6,282 nucleotides of DNA from Helicobacteraceae bacterium. GTDB taxonomy: Bacteria; Campylobacterota; Campylobacteria; Campylobacterales; Sulfurimonadaceae. Positions 1 to 5,051 of this stretch are shown here, one piece after another. The stretch is taken from assembly GCA_027081565.1 (NCBI GenBank), contig JALWKG010000085.1, positions 1-6,282 on the forward strand, in the 5' to 3' direction. How positions within the stretch are numbered: the first letter of the stretch is position 1; each line of letters opens with the position of its first letter. The notes under the pieces were generated by a model that was not told where the DNA came from, did not search any database, and saw only the letters and a list, made by a program, of their open reading frames with translations. The position numbers and the translations under genes are program-made.

Positions 1-1
1 G

Positions 2-271
2 ATTGAGTCTGGTCAGATCTTATTGGCCGCCTTAGGAATCTTAATTGCTTTTATCTCGGTCTATTACTACTTTAAACTCATCGCCATGATGTACTTCTAT
101 CCATCAGAGCGTGAACAGAAGATCTTTCCTATTAACATTAGTACAGTCTTGATCACGATGATGGGGTTGATCGTTGTTTGGGGTGGGATAGGGACTTCAC
201 TGATCCCATTTATCCCTGGAGCAGATGGCTTTCTTGAGATCGCGGTTCAGGCTATACAGTCCCTGAAGTAG
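2..271 (+). CDS. nuoN: NADH-quinone oxidoreductase subunit N, C-terminal part (partial)
   Basis: The 5' end is cut by the window, leaving the last 89 residues and a TAG stop at 269-271. NuoN is one of the antiporter-like membrane subunits of respiratory complex I, which couples electron transfer to quinone with proton pumping in the inner membrane. Two hydrophobic segments are visible, roughly residues 5-32 of the fragment (rich in A, L, I, then VYYYFKLIAMMYF) and residues 45-68. They are joined by a short polar loop (YPSEREQKIFPIN). The YYYxKLIxMMYF run followed by one last helix and a short tail fits the C-terminal end of NuoN better than NuoL or NuoM. Nuo clusters usually end with nuoN, which agrees with the next gene being on the other strand. 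The identity rests only on the C-terminus; another antiporter-like subunit such as MrpD is a less likely alternative. Confidence 0.8.
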   Translation: MESGQILLAALGILIAFISVYYYFKLIAMMYFYPSEREQKIFPINISTVLITMMGLIVVWGGIGTSLIPFIPGADGFLEIAVQAIQSLK

Positions 272-290
272 GTGTGGGAAAGTTCAATTT

Positions 291-1610
291 TTAGTGGCTT
301 GGGATCTTTATACTAAAACGGGCCCCCTGGTCCGTGTTTTCCAAAAACAGTACTCCTCCACAGTGTTCATGGATGATAAGTTTGGACATGTAGAGTCCAA
401 GACCCATGCCATGTTTCTCTTTTTTAGTGGAGAAATAGGGATCGAAGATCTGGTCTAAAATATCGTCGCTGACACCACCGCCACTGTCTTCGATATGGAT
501 ATAGGTCTTGGAGCTGTCCTGTGTCGCCTTGATCCAGATAAACCCCTCACGCTTGTGCTCTTTTAAGACATCAATCGCATTGTTGATGATGTTCATCAAT
601 ACCTGTATCATCTCACCCTCAAGCCCTGTGATACTATGAGAGAGCCTGTCATCAAAGTGCAGGTGAACATGGGCGTTGTCGATGGCAGGAGAGAGGACCT
701 CTATGGCCTGTTTGATCGTGGTAGAGAGGTTAAAGGCACGTTTTTCATTACTGGTGTTATAGAAGTTTCTAAAGTCATCAATTGTATTAGAAAGCAGGGC
801 AATGCGCTCATCGATCGTTCTGAGTTCGTGGGTCAAGGTCTCAGGTGTCAACTCCTCTTTCAAGACGATAGAGAGTTGCAGTTTTGCTGAGATGGTGGAG
901 ATGGAGGAGAGGGGTTGTCTCCATTGATGGGCGATCATAGCGATCATCTCACCCATCTGTGCGAGGCGTGACTGTTGCAAGATGTACTCATCTTTTTTAC
1001 GGACCTCTTCAACACTGCTTTTGACCTTGGTGTGCAGGGAGTTGTTAAGCGTGATGAATGCATGTTCCAAGTCGAGCATCTTTTGTGTATAGGCCTTTAC
1101 TGCGATAGTAGTGATAAGTAGACCGGTGAGAGCAGTGGTAATGGAGAGTGAAGAGAGTTGGAGATCAAAAAAGATGTTACTAAATAAAATAATAAAGACT
1201 GATAGTCCTGCCGTAACATACCCATAGCCTAGACCACCGGCAAAAAAGGCGAGAAAAACAGCGATATAAAACCAGATGATCCGAAACTCATCATTAGGGA
1301 TCATGATAAGTGCGGAGGTAAATGTCATTAAAGATGAAGTCAGTATCAGGGTTAAAACAGTGTCATACAACTCTTTAGACTGGCGTAACCAAAAGATCAA
1401 AAAGAGGTTGAACCCGGCAAAAAAGAAGTTGACATTGGCATGAAAATTTCCTATAGGAGCCAATTTAAAGTAATGTAAAAAACCAAATACGGTGGAAGTT
1501 ATGACAATAACTATCATAATGATATTGATAAAACGAAATTTAAATTTTAGGGGAAGCTCATTGTTTTTAAAGTGGTGGCCACTCTCGAGGACTCTGTCTA
1601 TATTAATCAT
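291..1610 (-). CDS. membrane-embedded sensor histidine kinase, orphan (no adjacent response regulator)
   Basis: This is a complete 439-residue two-component sensor kinase that autophosphorylates on histidine and passes the phosphate to an unidentified response regulator. Residues about 25-172 hold roughly six hydrophobic segments (near 27-46, 60-77, 82-104, 109-126, 128-148 and 155-172) joined by very short loops, so there is no sizeable periplasmic sensor domain and no obvious HAMP domain. A charged, probably coiled-coil linker covers about 175-215. The catalytic core follows: H-box with phosphoacceptor H228 in AHQWRQPL, N-box MNIINNAIDVL (339-349), G1 box DSGGGV (375-380), F-box IFDPYFSTK (388-396) and G2 box GMGLGLYMSK (401-410). 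All ATP-binding motifs are intact. The QMGEMIAMIAHQWRQPL wording is common in Campylobacterota kinases. The gene converges on nuoN and diverges from the NMO-family gene. The ATG at 1610 is the first usable start after the in-frame upstream TAG, but no clear Shine-Dalgarno precedes it. The signal sensed cannot be read from the sequence. Confidence 0.93.
   Translation of the reverse strand: MINIDRVLESGHHFKNNELPLKFKFRFINIIMIVIVITSTVFGFLHYFKLAPIGNFHANVNFFFAGFNLFLIFWLRQSKELYDTVLTLILTSSLMTFTSALIMIPNDEFRIIWFYIAVFLAFFAGGLGYGYVTAGLSVFIILFSNIFFDLQLSSLSITTALTGLLITTIAVKAYTQKMLDLEHAFITLNNSLHTKVKSSVEEVRKKDEYILQQSRLAQMGEMIAMIAHQWRQPLSSISTISAKLQLSIVLKEELTPETLTHELRTIDERIALLSNTIDDFRNFYNTSNEKRAFNLSTTIKQAIEVLSPAIDNAHVHLHFDDRLSHSITGLEGEMIQVLMNIINNAIDVLKEHKREGFIWIKATQDSSKTYIHIEDSGGGVSDDILDQIFDPYFSTKKEKHGMGLGLYMSKLIIHEHCGGVLFLENTDQGARFSIKIPSH
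315..340 (+). terminator. possible rho-independent terminator for the nuo operon, inside the antisense 3' end of the kinase gene
   Basis: Positions 318-324 (ACGGGCC) can pair with 329-335 (GGTCCGT), with one G-U wobble, across a 4-nt CCCT loop. TTTT follows at 337-340. The hairpin starts about 47 nt past the nuoN stop. The T tract is short, and the same bases encode a conserved part of the kinase (ENTDQGARF), so the hairpin may be a by-product of coding sequence. On the other strand the wobble becomes an A-C mismatch, so it suits + strand transcripts better. Confidence 0.3.
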
Positions 1611-1615
1611 AAATA

Positions 1616-1621
1616 ATTGTA
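1616..1621 (-). promoter_or_regulatory. candidate -10 box for the histidine kinase, very close to the start codon
   Basis: Read on the minus strand, TACAAT lies only 5 nt upstream of the kinase ATG. Transcription from it would begin at or within a base or two of the start codon and give a leaderless mRNA. No good -35 hexamer is seen 16-18 nt upstream, which is not unusual for Campylobacterota sigma-70 promoters. The sequence is AT-rich, so a chance match is possible. Confidence 0.4.
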
Positions 1622-1623
1622 TC

Positions 1624-1649
1624 TTAAGAAGATTAAAAGGGCTTCTTAA
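1624..1649. repeat. perfect 8-bp inverted repeat in the divergent promoter region (candidate operator)
   Basis: TTAAGAAG (1624-1631) and CTTCTTAA (1642-1649) are exact reverse complements separated by 10 nt (ATTAAAAGGG). With one bulged A the pairing extends by two more bases on the outside (TC at 1622-1623 with GA at 1651-1652). The structure lies immediately upstream of the candidate kinase -10 box at 1616-1621, where a bound regulator could block or assist RNA polymerase. No T tract follows on either strand, so an operator reading is preferred to a terminator. Confidence 0.45.
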
Positions 1650-1655
1650 AGAGAG
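1643..1655 (+). repeat. 13-bp direct repeat, copy 1 (intergenic)
   Basis: TTCTTAAAGAGAG occurs here and again, identically, at 1746-1758, a start-to-start distance of 103 nt. This copy overlaps the right arm of the inverted repeat. A closely related word, TTCTTAAGA, is present on the minus strand at 1622-1630. Confidence 0.5.
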
Positions 1656-1708
1656 CTAACAGGTGATAATTAACTGACAAACTGTCTGATTACTGTATAA
1701 GGGCATGT

Positions 1709-1727
1709 TATACTGAATACAAAGGAG
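1709..1727 (+). promoter_or_regulatory. candidate -10 box and strong ribosome binding site for the NMO-family gene
   Basis: TATACT at 1709-1714 is a good -10 hexamer, with a poor -35 about 17 nt upstream. A second possible pair is CTGACA (1674-1679) and TATAAG (1696-1701) with a 16-nt spacer. AAAGGAG at 1721-1727 is a clear Shine-Dalgarno placed 5 nt before the ATG at 1733. This spacing decides that start over the TTG at 1730, which would lie only 2 nt away. If TATACT were used, the 5' leader would be only about 12-13 nt, so the upstream pair is a reasonable alternative. Confidence 0.5.
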
Positions 1728-1732
1728 CGTTG

Positions 1733-2701
1733 ATGGATAACCAATTTCTTAAAGAGAGTGGTGTGACCTTTCCTATTATTGGTGGTCCGATGTACCCTTG
1801 CTCCAATCCTGAACTGGTAGCTGCTATCTCTGAAGCAGGTGCATTGGGCATCGTTCAGCCGCTTACTCTTACCTATGTAGAGGGTTATGACTTTAGAGAG
1901 GGATTGCGTTATATTCGAACCCTTACACATAAACCTATAGGTATGAATGTGCTTATTGAAAAAAGCTCGAAAAAGTACGAAGAGAAAATGCAAAGGTGGA
2001 TTGAGATCGCTTTAGAGGAGGGGATCAGGTTTTTTATCACCTCCTTAGGAAAACCTGACTGGGTCGTTAAAAAAGTACATCCGTTTGGAGCCAAAGTCTA
2101 TCATGATGTGACCAACGTGCATTGGGCAGAGATCGCGGTTGATTCGGGAGTAGACGGTTTTGTTGCGGTAAACAACAGAGCGGGAGGCCATACCGGAGAA
2201 GCTTCTTTAGAGACACTGATCCAAAAGTTACGGATCTACGGTCTGCCTGTGGTCTGTGCTGGTGGTATAAGTGAACGGGAGGGATTTGAAAAAGCACTCT
2301 CCCTGGGTTATAGTGCCGTACAGATGGGAACCCGTTTTATAGCCACACAGGAGTGTAAAGCATCAGACGATTACAAACAGGCTATTGTGGATGCTCAGGA
2401 GAGAGACATCGTTTTAACTGAAAAGATCACCGGCGTTCCCGTTTCGGTGATCAATACCAGTAACATAAAAAAGCGGGGTCTGCTTCCTGGAACCATTGCC
2501 CAATGGTTCCTTTCTCACCCAAAATTTAAACATCTTATGCGTATGTTTTATGTTCTGCGCTCGCTTAAAAGTCTCAAAAAAGGGATGAAAGCTAAAAAAG
2601 CAGAGGCACAGTTTTGGCAGGCAGGTAAGAGTGTTTCAGGTGTTAAAAAGATAAAACGTGTAGAAGAAGTGATACAAGAGCTAAGCAGTTCCCTACGCTG
2701 A
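1733..2701 (+). CDS. nitronate monooxygenase-family FMN flavoprotein (2-nitropropane dioxygenase-like)
   Basis: This is a 322-residue TIM-barrel flavoprotein, complete and of normal family length. Members oxidise alkyl nitronates such as propionate 3-nitronate, while others are NADH:quinone reductases or enoyl-ACP reductases (FabK/FabX), so the substrate is not fixed by the fold. Visible motifs are the N-terminal strand PIIGGPMYPCSNPELV (14-29), then EAGALGIV (34-41). The AGGHTG loop at 150-155 carries H153, which matches the catalytic histidine position of the family. CAGGIS (175-180) and QMGTRF (197-202) form the FMN phosphate site, and TGVPVSVIN (233-241) is typical of the family. The C-terminus has a basic stretch (RSLKSLKKGMKAKK, 276-289) followed by QFWQAGKSV. 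It has only three cysteines (C23, C175, C208) and lacks the C-terminal cysteine cluster that I recall for Helicobacter FabX. It is transcribed divergently from the histidine kinase and has its own strong ribosome binding site. Cytoplasmic; no signal peptide. Confidence 0.85.
   Translation: MDNQFLKESGVTFPIIGGPMYPCSNPELVAAISEAGALGIVQPLTLTYVEGYDFREGLRYIRTLTHKPIGMNVLIEKSSKKYEEKMQRWIEIALEEGIRFFITSLGKPDWVVKKVHPFGAKVYHDVTNVHWAEIAVDSGVDGFVAVNNRAGGHTGEASLETLIQKLRIYGLPVVCAGGISEREGFEKALSLGYSAVQMGTRFIATQECKASDDYKQAIVDAQERDIVLTEKITGVPVSVINTSNIKKRGLLPGTIAQWFLSHPKFKHLMRMFYVLRSLKSLKKGMKAKKAEAQFWQAGKSVSGVKKIKRVEEVIQELSSSLR
1746..1758 (+). repeat. 13-bp direct repeat, copy 2 (inside the NMO-family gene)
   Basis: The exact second copy of TTCTTAAAGAGAG (first at 1643-1655) covers codons 5-9 of the NMO-family gene, encoding FLKES. 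It sits about 30 nt downstream of the -10 box at 1709-1714, a place where an operator could act. Confidence 0.45.
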
Positions 2702-2729
2702 GGTAACAAATAACCCCATTTTTTACCTC
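2700..2729 (+). terminator. weak hairpin after the NMO-family gene, possible terminator
   Basis: GAGGTAA (2700-2706, overlapping the TGA stop) is the exact reverse complement of TTACCTC (2723-2729), and AAA/TTT pairs can add to the stem after one mismatch. The loop is long and AT-rich. The T run lies inside the hairpin rather than after it, so this is not a classical terminator. It separates this gene from the greA promoter. Confidence 0.25.
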
Positions 2730-2736
2730 TAAACGC

Positions 2737-2742
2737 TATAAT
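2737..2742 (+). promoter_or_regulatory. consensus -10 box for the greA-argC-lpxH-mlaEF operon
   Basis: A perfect TATAAT lies 75 nt upstream of the greA TTG start in an AT-rich 116-nt gap. A T run (2719-2724) lies upstream, but no convincing -35 hexamer is present, as is common for sigma-70 promoters in this phylum. It is the only obvious promoter ahead of the compact gene series to its right. Confidence 0.55.
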
Positions 2743-2817
2743 ATAAACTATTATAAATTTTATGTCGAAATGACAATATATGCTGCCCGTTTTGGGTGCC
2801 GTAAAAATGGAGAGACT

Positions 2818-3321
2818 TTGCAACAAAATATAGAACCGATGACTAAGTTTGGATACGAACGCCTGCAGGCTGAGTCTAACCACCTGAAACTGGATATTCG
2901 CCCAGGTGTTATTAAAGCTATTGAAGAGGCCGCTGATATGGGTGACCTTAAAGAAAATGCTGAATACCATGCAGCCAAAGAACAGCAGGCCAATATTGAT
3001 CGTCGTTTACGTGAAATAGGGGAGATGTTAAATAATGCTCAAATCGTTGATCCTACTGTACTTAACCATGCCCGTGTAAGTTTTGGCTCTACTGTAGTGT
3101 TGGAAGATGCTGATACGGAAGATGAAGTGACTTACACCATTGTTGGTGGTTGCGAAAGCAATCCTGACATCGGTCTGATCTCTTTTAACTCTCCACTGGC
3201 AAAGCAGATCTTAGGTAAAGAAGAGGGCGATGAGTTAAAAGTACGTCTTCCGGGTGGGGTAAAAGAGTTTGAAGTCATAGAGGTCAAATACCAAGATATC
3301 GTATTTGAATGTCATGATTAA
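2818..3321 (+). CDS. greA: transcription elongation factor GreA
   Basis: GreA enters the secondary channel of RNA polymerase and stimulates cleavage of backtracked transcripts, releasing stalled complexes. The protein is 167 residues from the chosen start (E. coli 158). The N-terminal coiled coil covers about 10-76, with the signature tip DLKENAEYHAA (43-53), where D43 and E46 are the acidic residues that coordinate catalytic magnesium. The C-terminal FKBP-like domain includes RVSFGSTVVLED, YTIVGGCESNPD, GLISFNSPLAKQILGKEEGD and LPGGVKEFEV. The start is taken as TTG 2818 because GGAG (2809-2812) lies 5 nt upstream and the resulting MQQNIEPMT resembles the usual MQ..PMT opening. An ATG at 2770 would add 16 unrelated residues, and the internal ATG at 2839 has no ribosome binding site. 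The C-terminus runs about ten residues past the E. coli end and overlaps argC by 8 nt. First gene of the operon. Confidence 0.96.
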   Translation: MQQNIEPMTKFGYERLQAESNHLKLDIRPGVIKAIEEAADMGDLKENAEYHAAKEQQANIDRRLREIGEMLNNAQIVDPTVLNHARVSFGSTVVLEDADTEDEVTYTIVGGCESNPDIGLISFNSPLAKQILGKEEGDELKVRLPGGVKEFEVIEVKYQDIVFECHD

Positions 3322-4321
3322 AGTTGCTGTGATCGGGGCGAGTGGTTACACGGGCCTTGAACTTATTAAGATGATTATCAACCATCCAAATTTCGAGCTC
3401 TCTTATGTGGCTACAAGTGAGGGTGGGGTTACATTGACTGAACTTCATCCTTCTTTAAAAGGCGTCATTGAACGAGATGTTTATAAGGCAGATGCTAAAG
3501 AGTTGGCGCAGCGCTGTGAACTTGCTTTTTTAGCATTACCACACCAAACAGCGATGGGGTTTGTTAAAGAGTTGATGGCTTTAGATGTTAAGGTTGTTGA
3601 CCTGTCTGCTGATTATCGTCTCAAACAAGAGACCTATGAGGCACATTATTGCGAACATATAGATGTGGGAAACCTAGAACATGCGGTTTATGGTCTACCT
3701 GAAATGTATAGGGATTCTATTAGAGAGGCACGTTTGGTGGCAAACCCAGGGTGTTATCCGACAGCGGCTATTTTAGGACTGCTTCCTTTTGTCTCGTACA
3801 TTGATGAAAATTATCCTATATTTATAGATGCAAAAAGTGGGGTAAGTGGTGCTGGTAAAAAGTGTACTTCAAGCACACATTATATCGCTATTAATGAAAA
3901 TATTTTTGCTTATAAACCATTTGCACACCGCCATGAACCTGAGATTCATGAGAAGCTTTTTTTAAAAAGCAACAAAAATTTTGACATTAATTTTGTACCG
4001 CATCTTATTCCTGCTACACGTGGGGAACTGATAGATGCCTATATGTTGATTACTCAAGAGATAGACCCTATTGCCGTACTTAAAGCCTATTATAAAGATG
4101 AGCCGTTTGTACGAATTTTTGAAGGGCCTGTTGATATTAAGTCGTGTGCAGGAACAAACTTTTGTGATATCTATGCACAAGTCAAAGGGAACAAACTTTA
4201 TGTTAATAGCAGTATTGACAACATTGTTCGTGGCTCATCGTCACAAGCGATTGCCAATGCCAACTTAATGATGGGTCTTGCCGAAAATGCAGGTATTCCC
4301 AATATTGCCTATGTCCCATAG
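3314..4321 (+). CDS. argC: N-acetyl-gamma-glutamyl-phosphate reductase
   Basis: ArgC performs the third step of arginine (ornithine) synthesis, reducing N-acetyl-glutamyl-5-phosphate to the semialdehyde with NADPH in the cytoplasm. The protein is 335 residues, normal for the long bacterial type. The N-terminal Rossmann motif is GASGYTG (8-14). The catalytic cysteine is C147 in NPGCYPT (144-150). SGVSGAGKK (175-183) and the substrate-binding HRHEPEI (205-211, with H207 the likely catalytic base) are intact, as are GELIDAYM and the closing NIVRGSSSQAIANANLMMG. ATG 3314 starts the protein directly at the beta strand MIKVAVIG and overlaps the greA stop by 8 nt. A TTG at 3305 is possible but would add three residues. 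No strong Shine-Dalgarno is seen, so translation is probably coupled to greA. No other arg gene is in the window, so the gene is split from the rest of its pathway here. Confidence 0.96.
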   Translation: MIKVAVIGASGYTGLELIKMIINHPNFELSYVATSEGGVTLTELHPSLKGVIERDVYKADAKELAQRCELAFLALPHQTAMGFVKELMALDVKVVDLSADYRLKQETYEAHYCEHIDVGNLEHAVYGLPEMYRDSIREARLVANPGCYPTAAILGLLPFVSYIDENYPIFIDAKSGVSGAGKKCTSSTHYIAINENIFAYKPFAHRHEPEIHEKLFLKSNKNFDINFVPHLIPATRGELIDAYMLITQEIDPIAVLKAYYKDEPFVRIFEGPVDIKSCAGTNFCDIYAQVKGNKLYVNSSIDNIVRGSSSQAIANANLMMGLAENAGIPNIAYVP

Positions 4322-5048
4322 TAATATAAAGCTTCTTGAGGGGGCCATTTTTTTAAGTGATGCCCACTACTCGTTCAAACACACTGCGCTTTTGGACTTT
4401 TTAAAAGCACTGCGTGCTCAAGAGATCCAGACCCCACAGCTTATTTTGATGGGAGATGTCTTTGACCTGCTCTTTGGTGGGATCTCTGTAACTATAGAGC
4501 GTAGTCAAGAAGCGATTGACCTTATTAATACCCTTAGTGATAACATAGAGATACTCTATCTTGAGGGTAATCATGATTTCAATGTGACTTCGATATTTCC
4601 CGGCGTAGAGGTTTTTACACTCCAACAACAACCCCTTGTGGCACAATTCAAAGAGCAGCGTGTTGCCTTGGCCCACGGTGACTTTAAAGGTCCCGCTCTT
4701 TATCGTCTATATACTGCGCTGATTAGAAAAAGCTGGGTCTTGAAAATACTCAATGTTGTTAATACAGTAGGCCGAGGTTTTATTATAAAGAGACTTGACA
4801 GTAGGCTTGAACATAAAAAAGAGTGTAGAGAGATAGCCGGATTTGAAGCTTTGACACTTGAACGCCTTACGGCAGAGTATTTGAAAGATTTTGACCTGTT
4901 TATAGAGGGCCACTTCCATCAAGATAGCAGTTTTAAGGTGGGTTCATGTCTCTACACCAATCTGCCTGCATTTGCCTGCAGCCCTAACTATATGAGGCTG
5001 ACGACAACGGGTCTGATCTCGGAAACTTTTGTGAAAGCAGAGGTATAA
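4311..5048 (+). CDS. LpxH-like metallophosphoesterase, putative UDP-2,3-diacylglucosamine hydrolase
   Basis: This 245-residue calcineurin-like phosphoesterase is the length of E. coli LpxH (240), which cleaves UDP-2,3-diacylglucosamine to lipid X and UMP at the inner membrane during lipid A synthesis. The full di-metal site is present: DAH (D17, H19), GDVFD (D49), GNHD (N87), HGD (H122) and GHFH (H201, H203). A basic, hydrophobic insert at about 134-170 (LIRKSWVLKILNVVNTVG) is where LpxH has its membrane-facing helical cap. The third motif is GNHDF, whereas E. coli LpxH, as I recall it, has GNRDF with an arginine that helps bind the substrate. Exact LpxH activity is therefore inference, and I give no symbol. 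ATG 4311 overlaps argC by 11 nt and puts the first beta strand (GAIFLSDAH) at residue 11; TTG 4278 or ATG 4287 are weaker alternatives. There is no clear ribosome binding site, so coupling to argC is likely. The mlaE and mlaF genes that follow support an envelope role. Confidence 0.82.
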   Translation: MSHSNIKLLEGAIFLSDAHYSFKHTALLDFLKALRAQEIQTPQLILMGDVFDLLFGGISVTIERSQEAIDLINTLSDNIEILYLEGNHDFNVTSIFPGVEVFTLQQQPLVAQFKEQRVALAHGDFKGPALYRLYTALIRKSWVLKILNVVNTVGRGFIIKRLDSRLEHKKECREIAGFEALTLERLTAEYLKDFDLFIEGHFHQDSSFKVGSCLYTNLPAFACSPNYMRLTTTGLISETFVKAEV

Positions 5049-5051
5049 AAG

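Noticed and set aside
246..267. Inverted repeat TTCAGG/CCTGAA at the nuoN 3' end as a terminator
   Set aside because: The stem is only 6 bp, lies inside nuoN, and no T tract follows on either strand.
636..890. 84-residue open frame on the + strand opposite the kinase
   Set aside because: It lies fully antisense to the intact catalytic part of the kinase, has no clear ribosome binding site and no recognisable motif, and its sequence is what mirrored kinase codons give.
1624..1649. Inverted repeat read as a terminator
   Set aside because: It sits upstream of both divergent genes, with no T tract, so termination has no obvious target there.
1670..1993. 107-residue minus-strand open frame overlapping the NMO-family gene start
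   Set aside because: It is antisense to a well-supported gene and to its promoter; the composition (many H, F, C, S, T) is typical of a shadow frame.
1733..2701. Assignment of the NMO-family gene as fabX or fabK
   Set aside because: The cysteine cluster expected near the C-terminus of FabX is absent, and the N-terminal and C-terminal motifs differ from FabK, so only the family name is given.
2770..2817. Longer GreA starting at ATG 2770
   Set aside because: The added 16 residues match nothing in GreA, there is no ribosome binding site before 2770, and the TTG at 2818 has a well-placed GGAG.
2548..2993. Minus-strand open frames spanning the NMO-greA gap
   Set aside because: Both overlap strongly supported coding sequence on the other strand and show no family features or start signals.
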